Source: Marinilabiliaceae bacterium UBA5488
GTDB lineage: Bacteria > Bacteroidota > Bacteroidia > Bacteroidales > Marinilabiliaceae
DNA length: 41,216 nt
Direction of reading: 5' to 3'
Assembly (NCBI GenBank): GCA_002427105.1
Contig: DIPM01000038.1
Coordinates: forward strand, 1-41,216
In this document: piece after piece, positions 25,013 through 33,796 of the stretch
Layout: each line of letters starts with the position of its first letter
How positions within the stretch are numbered: position 1 is the stretch's first letter
Position numbers and translations under genes: made by a program
Notes under the pieces: generated by a model
What the model was told of the DNA's origin: nothing
Seen by the model: the letters and a program-made list of their open reading frames with translations, nothing else
The model's database searches: none

Positions 25013-27145
25013 ATGAAAACACATATTTTCACCTTTGCGATTGTTACTATAATAATGATTTCAGCCTGTAATAAAAAACCTGCACGCCTTGATTATCCGC
25101 CTACCGCCAAAGTAGATACCGTGGATATTTATTTCGGCACTGAGGTGCCCGACCCCTACCGCTGGCTTGAAGACGACAATTCAGAAGCAACAAAAGAATG
25201 GGTGAACTCGCAAAACGCACTTACAAAGGCGTATTTAGAGCAGATTCCGTTTCGCGATGCTATTAAAGAGCGCCTTACAAAGGTTTGGGATTACGCCACT
25301 CAAAGCGTCCCTAAGCAAAAGGGGAATAAGCTGTTCTATTATCGCCATGACGGAAAACAAAACCATGCAGTTCTTTATGTAAAAAGCCTTGCCGACAGTC
25401 TGGAGAGGGTATTAATCGACCCCAATCTCTTTTCGGGCGACGGCACTACCTCGCTTGCCGAAGCATCTGTTTCGCCCGATGGCCGCTATGTCGCTTATGC
25501 TGTAAGTAAAGGAGGCTCCGACTGGCGTGAAGTCTTTGTTCGCGATGTTGAAACAACCACCGACCTAGCCGATCATCTTAGTTGGGTCAAATTTTCATCA
25601 CTCTCATGGGATGCCGATGGCTTTTATTATAGTCGCTACGATGAACCCGGGAAAGGCTCCGAGTTGTCGGGAAGCAATCAGAATCAGAAGCTATTCTACC
25701 ACAAGTTAAATACTGAACAGGCAGCAGACCGCCTGATTTATGAAGACTCAAAGCATCCAAACTACATGTTTTCGGCAGAGCTTGATGATGAGTTCCGGTT
25801 TTTGTTTCTTTATGTTAGCAGCTCTACCAACGGCAACCTGCTCTACATAAAGGATCTAAAGAAAAAGGGTGAGTGGCAAATGGCTGACCCGGATTTTCAA
25901 ACGCATACTGAATTTGTAGGTCTTATCGATGGCAAGATACTGGTATTAACCAACTTTGACGCACCACGCTACAGGTTGATGGCCATAGATCCGGCAAGCC
26001 CTGCACTCGAAAACTGGACAGAGCTGATAGCCGAGTCGGCCAATGTTCTTAGCAGTGCTAATCTTACAAAGGACTATATCGTGGCCAATTACATGGTTGA
26101 CGTTCGGTCTCAGTTAAGCGTTTTCAACAAGAAAGGCGAGCTTCTTCACAACCCTGAGCTACCGGGCATTGCAAGCGTTTCGGGCATTGAGCCGCTTAAG
26201 GATGAAAATAGTTTTTACCTTAACTATACATCATATACTACTCCTGCACAAATCATGTTATATAATATAGAGGCAAAGAGCTTCAGCGAAGTCTTTGTCC
26301 CTCAGGTGGATTTTCGCCCCGATGATTATGAGGTGAAAATGGTCTTTATTGATGCCGAAGACGGGGCAAAAGTCCCGGTTTCGATTGTTCACAAGAAAGG
26401 AATAGAACCGGATGGAAGCAATCCTACCCTGCTATATGGTTATGGCGGCTTCAACGTAGTATATCAACCTCGCTTTGATGTCCGTCTGATTCCATGGCTC
26501 GAAAATGGTGGAATATACGTAAATGCGCATATACGCGGCGGAGGTGAATATGGTGAAGATTGGTATCGTGGCGGAACCCTTTATAACAAGCAAAGGGTTT
26601 TTGACGATTTTGTGCTTGCCGCACGCTATCTGATTGACAAAGAATTTACAAGTCCTGAAAAGCTTGCCATTATGGGCGGCTCGAATGGCGGACTGCTTGT
26701 TGGCGCTGTCGCCAATCAACATCCGGAATTGTTCAAAGTGGCCTTACCTGCAGTTGGCGTAATGGATATGCTGCGTTATCAGTATTTCACTATCGGCTGG
26801 GCATGGGCAGGCGATTACGGCCGTAGTGACGATTCGCTGCAGATGTTTAACTATCTTTATGCCTACTCGCCTCTGCACAATATCCCAAAAGGAAAAGTCT
26901 TCCCGGCAAGCCTCGTAACCACTGCCGATCATGACGACCGTGTAGTTCCTGCACATTCATTTAAGTATATAGCTCAGCTTCAGGAAAGCTATAAGGGCAA
27001 CAACCCGGTTCTGATAAGAATTGAGACCAAAGCGGGGCACGGAGCAGGTAAGCCATTATCAATGCAGATAGATGAAGTTGCCGACAAATGGGCTTTTACT
27101 TTATATAATATGAACGAAGAATATCTGCCGGAGCCAATGAAATAA
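25013..27145 (+). CDS. Prolyl oligopeptidase, S9A family, lipoprotein
   Basis: A 710-residue serine peptidase that cuts after proline in short peptides. The signal ends in a lipobox (IIMISACN, Cys19), so the enzyme should be anchored in the envelope. An N-terminal seven-bladed propeller (~75-430) gates the active site. The alpha/beta-hydrolase domain carries the triad: Ser557 in GGSNGG, Asp in TADHDDRVVP and His in KAGHGAGK. The PYRWLEDDNS segment near residue 45 is typical of S9A. Length matches the family. It lies 24 bp after an unrecognised small membrane protein and 301 bp before the TPR lipoprotein gene. Confidence 0.95.
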   Translation: MKTHIFTFAIVTIIMISACNKKPARLDYPPTAKVDTVDIYFGTEVPDPYRWLEDDNSEATKEWVNSQNALTKAYLEQIPFRDAIKERLTKVWDYATQSVPKQKGNKLFYYRHDGKQNHAVLYVKSLADSLERVLIDPNLFSGDGTTSLAEASVSPDGRYVAYAVSKGGSDWREVFVRDVETTTDLADHLSWVKFSSLSWDADGFYYSRYDEPGKGSELSGSNQNQKLFYHKLNTEQAADRLIYEDSKHPNYMFSAELDDEFRFLFLYVSSSTNGNLLYIKDLKKKGEWQMADPDFQTHTEFVGLIDGKILVLTNFDAPRYRLMAIDPASPALENWTELIAESANVLSSANLTKDYIVANYMVDVRSQLSVFNKKGELLHNPELPGIASVSGIEPLKDENSFYLNYTSYTTPAQIMLYNIEAKSFSEVFVPQVDFRPDDYEVKMVFIDAEDGAKVPVSIVHKKGIEPDGSNPTLLYGYGGFNVVYQPRFDVRLIPWLENGGIYVNAHIRGGGEYGEDWYRGGTLYNKQRVFDDFVLAARYLIDKEFTSPEKLAIMGGSNGGLLVGAVANQHPELFKVALPAVGVMDMLRYQYFTIGWAWAGDYGRSDDSLQMFNYLYAYSPLHNIPKGKVFPASLVTTADHDDRVVPAHSFKYIAQLQESYKGNNPVLIRIETKAGHGAGKPLSMQIDEVADKWAFTLYNMNEEYLPEPMK

Positions 27146-27446
27146 GCCGGGTCGGGACAGCGAAAGCAAGGCGTTAAGCAGGCAGGTATCAAAAAAAATT
27201 AACAAAAAATCAGCTTTACCTTGTAGTTGTTTGAAAAAAAGAATTAACTTGTTCAATAGTTTTCACTCAAGGGCATTTTATTTGGCATTAAAACAAGGAA
27301 AATAGCCAAAAAAGTGCGATTTGGCGGGAAGAAACAGTATATTTGTATTTATTGTTAATATGGACTTTTATTTTTTGAAAACATTATTATATTTGTGAGA
27401 GAGTTTCGAAATTAGTTCAAGAACAAATAATTAAGCTATCATTATT
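27146..27446. other. 301-bp intergenic region, probable promoter region of the TPR lipoprotein gene
   Basis: No gene is seen. Two perfect TAnnTTTG boxes (both TATATTTG) occur at 27338-27345 and 27388-27395 on the plus strand. Neither has a TTG/TTTG at 17-21 bp upstream; a TTTG sits 14 bp before the first. The second would give a ~45-nt leader, the first a ~95-nt leader. There is no clear terminator for the upstream peptidase gene. Confidence 0.45.
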
Positions 27447-29171
27447 ATGAAAAAAACGAGTATTAAACTTTTTACTATTCTGGCTCTTGCAGCTGTTATG
27501 ACCAGTTGTGCCAGTTTGGAAAAAATGAGAAAAAACGCTGAAGACATTAAGTACACCGTAACCCCCGAGGTTCTTGAGGCTCACGGAGGTAAAGTACCTG
27601 CCAGTATCAGTGTTCGTATTCCGGCCGGCTATTTTAGCCCAAAGGCTACCTTAGAAGCAACTCCTGTATTGGTTTATGAAGGAGGCGAAACTGCCTATCC
27701 AAGCCAATTTGTACAAGGCGAAAAAGCTCAGGGTAATTATCAGGTTATCAGCAAAGCTAATGCTTCAACTGTAACTTATAGTCAAGCAGTGGATTACAAT
27801 GACAAAATGAGGGTTTCTGACCTTGTTATTCGTATCCGTGCTACTCAAGGAGCTAAATCTGTTGACTTTGAAGATTACAAAATCGCTCAAGGTGTTATTT
27901 CTACATCAGCTTTAGTTGAAACTAAAGGTATTAAAGCTTCAGTAGGTTCAGACCAATTTGAAAGAATCACTCCTCTTTCCAAAACTGCTGAAATTCTTTA
28001 CTTGATTCAACAAGCAACAGTTCGCAACACAGAACTTACAAAAGAAGAAGTTAAGGCATTAAACGCTTTCATCGACGAAGTTAAAGCAGCTGAGAATAAA
28101 GAATTCAAGGGTGCAAGCATTTCAGCTTATGCTTCTCCTGACGGTGCTGTTGACTTGAACACACGCCTTGCTTCTCAACGTGAAGCTTCTGCTAAAACTT
28201 ATTTGAACAATCAGTTTAACAAAGCTAAAGTTGACGCTGCCAAGGAAGGTTCTTTCTTTGACCTTAAAAACACTCCCGAAGACTGGGAAGGCTTCAAGGC
28301 TTTGATGGAAAAAAGCGAAATTCAGGACAAAGAGCTTATCCTAAGAGTATTGGCTATGCACACCGACCCGGAAGTTCGTGAGCGTGAAATCAAAAATATG
28401 GCTAGCACTTATAGTGTAATTGCTGATGAAATACTTCCACAACTGCGTCGTTCAAAACTAAGCGTTAATGTTGAAGAAATTGGCAAATCTGACGAAGTTC
28501 TTGCTGACCTGGCAGTTAATAATCCTTCTCAATTGAATGTTGAAGAGATTCTTTATGCTGCTACTTTGACTAACGATGCTGATGAGCAATTGGCTATTTA
28601 CAAAAGCGCTGCTTCTCAATATGCTAATGACTGGAGAACTCATAACAACGTAGGGTTAGCTCTTTATGCCAAGGATGACCTTGCCGCTGCAAAAACCGCA
28701 TTCGAAAAAGCTAACTCTGTGAAGGCTAACCAACCTGAAGTATTGAACAACTTAGGTGCTGTTGCTCTTCGTCAAGGAGACCTGGCTAAGGCTGAAGAGT
28801 ACTTCGGTGGTGCCGCAGGTGCCGGAAGTGAACTTGACAACAATCTGGGTGTATTAGCAATGAAAAAAGGTTTGTATGAAGAAGCTGTTCGTTACTTCGG
28901 TAACAGCGTTAGCAATAACGCAGCTCTTGCCAAGATTCTTGCAGGAAACTACGATGCAGCTCTGTCAACTTTGAATGCAAACACTGAAGAAGTTGCTCTT
29001 AAATATTACCTGAAATCTGTTGTAGGCGTTCGCACTAACGACACTGATCTTCTTTTCAACAATCTGCGTAAAGCTGTTGAATTAGACGGTAGTTATAAGG
29101 CTAAAGCCGCAAGCGATATGGAATTTGCCAAGTATTTTGCTGACGCAACTTTCAGATCTATTGTTCAGTAA
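27447..29171 (+). CDS. TPR lipoprotein with OmpA-like segment
   Basis: A 574-residue lipoprotein (AAVMTSCAS, Cys21), so periplasmic or outer-membrane anchored. Residues ~35-190 form a beta-rich domain with no clear name. Residues ~195-340 include ISAYASPDGAVDLNTRLASQRE, which resembles the region of OmpA-type peptidoglycan-binding domains where repeating NxxLSxxRA residues occur. The C-terminal ~200 residues carry TPR helices (DWRTHNNVGLALYAKDDLAAAKTAFEKA; PEVLNNLGAVALRQGDLAKAEEYF; LDNNLGVLAMKKGLYEEAVRYF). Similar proteins are common in Bacteroidales, but I cannot name a function; an envelope scaffold is plausible. Codons are strongly biased (GCT, GAA, CTT, AAA) compared with neighbours, suggesting high expression. 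A strong terminator follows. Confidence 0.85.
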   Translation: MKKTSIKLFTILALAAVMTSCASLEKMRKNAEDIKYTVTPEVLEAHGGKVPASISVRIPAGYFSPKATLEATPVLVYEGGETAYPSQFVQGEKAQGNYQVISKANASTVTYSQAVDYNDKMRVSDLVIRIRATQGAKSVDFEDYKIAQGVISTSALVETKGIKASVGSDQFERITPLSKTAEILYLIQQATVRNTELTKEEVKALNAFIDEVKAAENKEFKGASISAYASPDGAVDLNTRLASQREASAKTYLNNQFNKAKVDAAKEGSFFDLKNTPEDWEGFKALMEKSEIQDKELILRVLAMHTDPEVREREIKNMASTYSVIADEILPQLRRSKLSVNVEEIGKSDEVLADLAVNNPSQLNVEEILYAATLTNDADEQLAIYKSAASQYANDWRTHNNVGLALYAKDDLAAAKTAFEKANSVKANQPEVLNNLGAVALRQGDLAKAEEYFGGAAGAGSELDNNLGVLAMKKGLYEEAVRYFGNSVSNNAALAKILAGNYDAALSTLNANTEEVALKYYLKSVVGVRTNDTDLLFNNLRKAVELDGSYKAKAASDMEFAKYFADATFRSIVQ

Positions 29172-29198
29172 TAGTTCTAAGAACACAATATTAAATTT

Positions 29199-29232
29199 AA
29201 AAGGGCTGTCAGTTTCGACAGCCCTTTTTCTT
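29199..29232 (+). terminator. Rho-independent terminator after the TPR lipoprotein gene
   Basis: AAAAGGGCTGTC (29199-29210) pairs with GACAGCCCTTTT (29217-29228) around a 6-nt loop (AGTTTC), with a T/C-rich tail. Confidence 0.92.
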
Positions 29233-29259
29233 TATCTTAAAACAAAATTGAATATAAGC

Positions 29260-29292
29260 TTTGATTTGTAAACCCTAATTTCACTATATTTA
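29260..29292 (+). promoter_or_regulatory. Weak candidate promoter for the GH13-like gene
   Basis: TTTG at 29260-29263 and TATATTTA (one mismatch to TAnnTTTG) at 29285-29292 are 21 bp apart, about 60 bp before the ATG and after the upstream terminator. A second TTTG at 29265-29268 gives a 16-bp spacing. Confidence 0.35.
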
Positions 29293-29351
29293 CCAAGCTT
29301 ACTTAAACAGCCACTTTGCAACTGGCTGATAATTAACATAACAATGCGCTA

Positions 29352-31202
29352 ATGAAGGCTAGAGCGATTGTATTTCTTTTTATGCTATTGCTGACAAACC
29401 CGGCGTCATACTCGCAGCCGGCAGCAGGCAAGCTACAGAGCGTGCCGCGACAATGGTGGATTGGCATGAATTACAACAAAGTACTCTTAGTAATTAGCGG
29501 CAGCAATCTTCAAAACGGCAAGGCCACTGTAAGCTACCCCGGCGTTAGTATTATCAGCCAATATGATGCCAGCAATAAATCACACTTTTTCCTTGAACTT
29601 GAGATAAGTAAAAGTGCGCTTCCAGGCAGCTTCCCAATTCTTATTTCCAAAGGCAATACCCCTGTAGGAAGTGTTAATTTTGAACTTAAAGCCCGTCAGT
29701 ATAACTATCTTCCGAAAAAAATCAGCGGCGCCGACGCCGTGTATCAAATCGTCCCCGACCGCTTCGTCAACGCGAATCCTTTGAATGACAATTTAAGCGG
29801 GATGTATGAACCGGCCGACCGCTCAAATCCCTCGGGCGTACATGGAGGCGACATCGCGGGAATATCTAAGGCTCTGCCCTATTTGAAAGAGCTCGGAATT
29901 ACTGCAATTGAGCTGACTCCACTGTATGAATCCAACCAGTTCGTGCTCTCATACGAACGCTTTTCACCTACTTCTCATTATGATGCCGACCCTCGTATCG
30001 GTAGGCTTGAAGAGATCAAGAATACAATTAATCAGTATCGGGACAATAACATAAAAGTAATCCTTACGGCAGTGCTTCACAAGGCGGGCAACCAGCATCC
30101 TTTGGCTCAGAACCCTCCTCATAATGACTGGATAGTAAAGCGCGATGGGGTGGCTTTAGAAAAACCTAAGCATTTTTTATATGCCGACAGCTATGCTGCA
30201 GCCGAAGATATTGACAGACACGCTTCTATCTGGGAATCCTTCGATATCCCTTCATTCAACCAGAACAGTCAGGAGCTTAGGCGATATCTGGTTCAGCACC
30301 TTATTTGGTGGGTTGAAACATTGCATCCCGACGGGCTTAAAATTGACCATTCGCAGCTCAATACCACTGCGATGCTAAGCGAAGCGACCAACGCGCTTAA
30401 AGCGGATTTTCCCAAGCTAAACCTTATTTCAGCACCGGCCACAGACAATGTCGTTCATAACTGGTATTGGATGACCGGCATTGACAAGTTTGCGTTCACT
30501 CACCTCACCGACGGCCCCCTGAATATGGCCTTTAGCGATAGCTTTGCAGAATTCACCAGGGGCCCTGATGCTCTTAAACCTATTTACGAGACCCTTGCCT
30601 CAGATGTGATTTACGGGGATGCGCCCAACAAGATGATGTTTTTTGGTGACGACCATCGCTCAAGCCGACTCTTTACCCTAGCCGAGAAAGACCCCGCGAT
30701 ATTCAAGATATATATGGGCTTTTTGCTCACAACGCGCGGGATACCGGCGTTTTTATATGGAACAGAACTATTGCAGGAAGGGTATGTACTCGAAGGAAAC
30801 GGATTTGTAAGGCGGGATTTTCCGGGAGGATGGAACAACGACATAAGCAGCGCTTTTGATATGAGCAGCCTGACCAACCAACAACGGGAAGCTCATAAGT
30901 TTATCTCTGCAATCCTTCAATGGAGGCGAGACAATCCAGAGGTAATGGAAGGTTCTATGGTTCATTTTGAGCCGATTGAAGATGTTTATGCTTATATCCG
31001 TGAAGGGCAAAGCAAAAAACTATTGGTATTGATAAATAATCATTCTTCTTCGCCGCGACGCATCGGAAACACCAAGTTTGCCAGCTCTTTAGGTCAATCT
31101 ATTACCGTGAAAAACATTGTTACCGGAGCTATGTCATCAGGTATAGGAAACCTTATACTTAGTCATAAAAGCATTTTGATTCTGGAAATTTCGGAGAACT
31201 GA
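29352..31202 (+). CDS. Secreted GH13 (neopullulanase/cyclomaltodextrinase-like) protein, probable pseudoenzyme
   Basis: A 616-residue protein with a signal peptide (FLFMLLLTNPASYSQ), the N-terminal domain of SusA-like cyclomaltodextrinases (RQWWIGMNYNKVLLVISG), a TIM barrel from ~125 (VYQIVPDRFVNANP, HGGDIAGI) and a C-terminal sheet. Catalytic regions deviate. Region I reads LTAVLHKAG (Thr239, His243, Lys244) where active members have DxVxNH. Region II keeps Asp332 (GLKIDHSQ) but has Lys for the invariant Arg. Region III reads NLISAPA, Ala361 replacing the acid/base Glu. Region IV reads GDDHRSSR, Arg436 replacing the transition-state Asp. Two of three catalytic acids are therefore lost while the frame and fold are intact. 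A glycan-binding or regulatory role is inferred. It stands alone, with no SusCD nearby. Confidence 0.88.
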   Translation: MKARAIVFLFMLLLTNPASYSQPAAGKLQSVPRQWWIGMNYNKVLLVISGSNLQNGKATVSYPGVSIISQYDASNKSHFFLELEISKSALPGSFPILISKGNTPVGSVNFELKARQYNYLPKKISGADAVYQIVPDRFVNANPLNDNLSGMYEPADRSNPSGVHGGDIAGISKALPYLKELGITAIELTPLYESNQFVLSYERFSPTSHYDADPRIGRLEEIKNTINQYRDNNIKVILTAVLHKAGNQHPLAQNPPHNDWIVKRDGVALEKPKHFLYADSYAAAEDIDRHASIWESFDIPSFNQNSQELRRYLVQHLIWWVETLHPDGLKIDHSQLNTTAMLSEATNALKADFPKLNLISAPATDNVVHNWYWMTGIDKFAFTHLTDGPLNMAFSDSFAEFTRGPDALKPIYETLASDVIYGDAPNKMMFFGDDHRSSRLFTLAEKDPAIFKIYMGFLLTTRGIPAFLYGTELLQEGYVLEGNGFVRRDFPGGWNNDISSAFDMSSLTNQQREAHKFISAILQWRRDNPEVMEGSMVHFEPIEDVYAYIREGQSKKLLVLINNHSSSPRRIGNTKFASSLGQSITVKNIVTGAMSSGIGNLILSHKSILILEISEN

Positions 31203-31209
31203 AAGCCGC

Positions 31210-31836
31210 TTAGATTGCACCGATATCAATTAATCTGATAATGTGTTCTATCATCTTATCGTCATCTTCGGCATTGTACTGATCTTTTAGATTTGCCCCA
31301 AAAATCCGCGCTATTCCTTGCCAAAAGAAAGCGGAAAGGCCTCCTTTGTACTGACGTATCAACTCATAGCCGGTATTGCCGGTCTCACGGTCTATCAGCC
31401 GAATCAAGAGCTTGCCCTGCGAGAAAGAAAGCTTACGCAAAGGAGCCTCAAACTCGGCAAACAGCTCATCTTCCGCTTTTTTCAGATATGCCTTCCTCCC
31501 CTTATCTGTAGGAATCTTTGCCAGATTGTCATTAATCTCCTTCAATTTAGCAGAGGCCAAACGGGCATAAGGAAGGGTTATTTTTATGTTCCTGACTAAT
31601 CGGCTGTACTGAACCTGCTCGCGTTTGTTTTTAAACTCCCAGGGCTTAATAACAGTAACCTCGTTCAAAAGCTTATGAGGAATTGTGTCTCCATCAATAA
31701 TACGCGATTTAAGATAGCCTCTGCGCGGAGCCTTACGCAAGGAATCAACAGCAGTTCCGGCTTGAACACTAAGCGGCTGCGCCAGTGTAATAAGGAGGAG
31801 TATTACTATTGAACTTAGTCGCATACAGGATGACAA
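31210..31836 (-). CDS. DUF4294 family exported protein
   Basis: A 208-residue protein with a signal peptide (IVILLLITLAQPLSVQA). The start could be ATG 31836 or 31824 (MRLSS); the latter gives the tidier leader. It matches the Bacteroidetes-specific DUF4294 pattern as I know it: GDTIPHKLLNEVTV, then QYSRLVRNIKITLPYARLA and LRKLSFSQGKLLIRLIDRETGNTGYELI. No enzymatic motif is visible and the function of the family is unknown to me. It lies 48 bp downstream of sucC on the same strand and is convergent with the GH13 gene, only 7 bp away with no terminator between. Confidence 0.82.
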   Translation of the reverse strand: MSSCMRLSSIVILLLITLAQPLSVQAGTAVDSLRKAPRRGYLKSRIIDGDTIPHKLLNEVTVIKPWEFKNKREQVQYSRLVRNIKITLPYARLASAKLKEINDNLAKIPTDKGRKAYLKKAEDELFAEFEAPLRKLSFSQGKLLIRLIDRETGNTGYELIRQYKGGLSAFFWQGIARIFGANLKDQYNAEDDDKMIEHIIRLIDIGAI

Positions 31837-31884
31837 TTAGCATTATTGAAAAACAATAAAGCAAATATATCAAAAACTATTCCT

Positions 31885-33075
31885 TTATTTTACCAAACGG
31901 TTTACCAAAGCTGCCGCTTCCTGCAAAGTGGTAGCCGAATACACCTTCAGACCGGAATTGTCGATAACGGCCTTCCCCTCTTCGGCATTGGTGCCTTGCA
32001 AACGCACTATTATGGGCACTTTTATATTGCCCAGTTTTTTGTAAGCCTCAACAACTCCGTTGGCTACGCGGTCGCAACGCACTATACCGCCAAAAATATT
32101 AATCAGTACGGCTTTTACATTCGCATCATCAAGAATTATTTTAAGGCCGGCCTCTACAGTAGCTGCATTGGCTCCTCCTCCAACATCCAAAAAGTTGGCG
32201 GGCTCGCCGCCCGATAACTTGATAATGTCCATTGTTGCCATGGCAAGCCCAGCGCCATTAACCATACAACCAACATTGCCCTCAAGTTTAACAAAATTCA
32301 AATTGTATTTTCCGGCTTCTATTTCGGATGGCTCCTCCTCCGACAAATCACGCATCGCCAAAATATCAGGATGACGGAATAGAGCATTATCATCTATATC
32401 AACTTTGGCATCAACGGCAATTATTTTGTCGTCGCTACTTTTCAACACGGGGTTTATCTCGAATAAAGAAGCATCAACTTTCAGATAGGCAGCATAAAGC
32501 CTTTCGGTGAATTGCAAAAACTCCCTGGCTACTGCTCCTGAAAGTCCAAGATTCTGAATTATACGCTTTCCCTGAAACGGAAGTATGCCAAATCCGGGAT
32601 CAATCTCTTCGCGGAAAATACGATGAGGAGCCGTCTCTGCAACCTGCTCAATATCAACGCCGCCATCCGGCGAGTAAACTATCACATTACGACCGCTTTG
32701 GCGATTCAGCAAAATACTCATGTAAAATTCAAGTTTGGAAGAAGGTCCCGGATAGTAAACATCCTGTGCCACTAAAACCTGATTAACCTTTTTCCCTTCA
32801 GGGCCGGTCTGATGAGTTATCAAAGTCATGCCCAACATCTTGCCTGCAACACTTTTTACCTCATCGAGTGTCTTGGCAAGCAAAACGCCACCTCCTTTTC
32901 CGCGGCCTCCGGCATGAATCTGAGCCTTTATTACCCAAAGATGGGTACCTGTTTCTTCTTGCAACTTTAGGGCTGCTTCAACTGCCTCTTCGGCAGTTGA
33001 AGCCACAATTCCTTCCTGAATTCTTACACCATTTTCCTTTAATATCGCTTTTGCCTGGTACTCGTGTATATTCAT
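31885..33075 (-). CDS. sucC: Succinyl-CoA ligase (ADP-forming), beta subunit
   Basis: The beta subunit of the TCA-cycle enzyme that interconverts succinyl-CoA and succinate with nucleotide phosphorylation. The ATP-grasp domain spans the N-terminal half (MNIHEYQAKAILKENGV, then KAQIHAGGRGKGGGV, LFEINPVL and VDAKVDIDDNALFRH). The CoA-ligase domain has CMVNGAGLAMATMDIIKLSGG, ANFLDVGGGA and INIFGGIVRCDRVANGV. Length (396) is standard. The alpha subunit SucD, which carries the phosphohistidine, is not adjacent; the downstream gene is a DUF4294 protein. A divergent RNA methyltransferase gene starts about 130 bp upstream. Confidence 0.97.
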   Translation of the reverse strand: MNIHEYQAKAILKENGVRIQEGIVASTAEEAVEAALKLQEETGTHLWVIKAQIHAGGRGKGGGVLLAKTLDEVKSVAGKMLGMTLITHQTGPEGKKVNQVLVAQDVYYPGPSSKLEFYMSILLNRQSGRNVIVYSPDGGVDIEQVAETAPHRIFREEIDPGFGILPFQGKRIIQNLGLSGAVAREFLQFTERLYAAYLKVDASLFEINPVLKSSDDKIIAVDAKVDIDDNALFRHPDILAMRDLSEEEPSEIEAGKYNLNFVKLEGNVGCMVNGAGLAMATMDIIKLSGGEPANFLDVGGGANAATVEAGLKIILDDANVKAVLINIFGGIVRCDRVANGVVEAYKKLGNIKVPIIVRLQGTNAEEGKAVIDNSGLKVYSATTLQEAAALVNRLVK

Positions 33076-33180
33076 ATCCGAACATATTTACAGTTAAGCG
33101 GGAATAATATCCTCAAGCTTTTGCTTAGAGATACCCAAAAGATACCCTTAGCTATCCCCATAATTAATGATTTATCTTTA

Positions 33181-33188
33181 TATTTTTG
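33181..33188 (+). promoter_or_regulatory. -7 box (TATTTTTG) for the RNA methyltransferase gene
   Basis: A perfect TAnnTTTG element 16 bp before the ATG at 33205. No TTG at the standard upstream distance, so support is partial. It also argues that translation does not start at ATGs further upstream. Confidence 0.45.
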
Positions 33189-33204
33189 CTTTCAAATTCA
33201 AAAT

Positions 33205-33750
33205 ATGCGTAAACTAAAGATTTCTGAGTTAAACAGATTAACACCCGAAGAGTTTAAACTTACGGAAAAACACCGTGTAATCGCTATCTTAGACAACGTA
33301 AGGAGCCTGCATAATGTTGGAAGTATTTTCCGTACAGCCGACGCCTTGTGTATCGAATCAGTTTATCTGTGCGGCATTACGGCAACTCCGCCCAACAATG
33401 AAATACATAAAACTGCCTTAGGCGCAGAAGACGCTGTTGACTGGAAGTATTTTGCCGAAACCACTGATGCTGTAGCCCATCTAAAAAAAGATGCTTATAC
33501 TATAGTAGCCGTTGAGCAAGCCGAGGGCAGCCTGATGCTGACAGACTTCGTAGCCCAAAAGGATGCTAAATATGCCCTGATTTTTGGCAATGAAGTAAAG
33601 GGTGTGCAGCAGCAAGTCATTGATTTATGTGATTTGTGTGTCGAAATTCCCCAATATGGCACCAAACACTCGTTCAATGTGTCAGTTTCTGCGGGAATAG
33701 TACTGTGGGAGGCCATAAAGCAATTGAAGAAAACGCCTTACGACAGATAA
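33205..33750 (+). CDS. SpoU/TrmH-family RNA 2'-O-methyltransferase
   Basis: A 181-residue SPOUT-class enzyme that transfers a methyl group from S-adenosylmethionine to a ribose 2'-OH in tRNA or rRNA. The three SpoU motifs are visible: LDNVRSLHNVGSIFRTADAL (motif 1 with the catalytic Arg), ALIFGNEVKGV (motif 2) and IPQYGTKHSFNVSVSAGIVLWE (motif 3), which together form the knotted SAM site. The start is ATG 33205 (MRKLKISELNRL); an upstream in-frame ATG at 33064 overlaps the divergent sucC gene and precedes the -7 box. There is no extra N-terminal RNA-binding domain, so it is a minimal form. The target nucleotide cannot be inferred. Confidence 0.92.
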   Translation: MRKLKISELNRLTPEEFKLTEKHRVIAILDNVRSLHNVGSIFRTADALCIESVYLCGITATPPNNEIHKTALGAEDAVDWKYFAETTDAVAHLKKDAYTIVAVEQAEGSLMLTDFVAQKDAKYALIFGNEVKGVQQQVIDLCDLCVEIPQYGTKHSFNVSVSAGIVLWEAIKQLKKTPYDR

Positions 33751-33796
33751 TGCAAATATGAAAAGATTTATTTGATTTCTAATTTGGAATAAGACA

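Noticed and set aside
29352..31202. Active neopullulanase/alpha-amylase
   Set aside because: The acid/base Glu and transition-state Asp are replaced (Ala361, Arg436) and region I is not conserved.
33064..33204. N-terminal extension of the RNA methyltransferase from ATG 33064
   Set aside because: It would overlap the divergent sucC start, lies upstream of the -7 box, and encodes no family sequence; ATG 33205 fits the SpoU N terminus.
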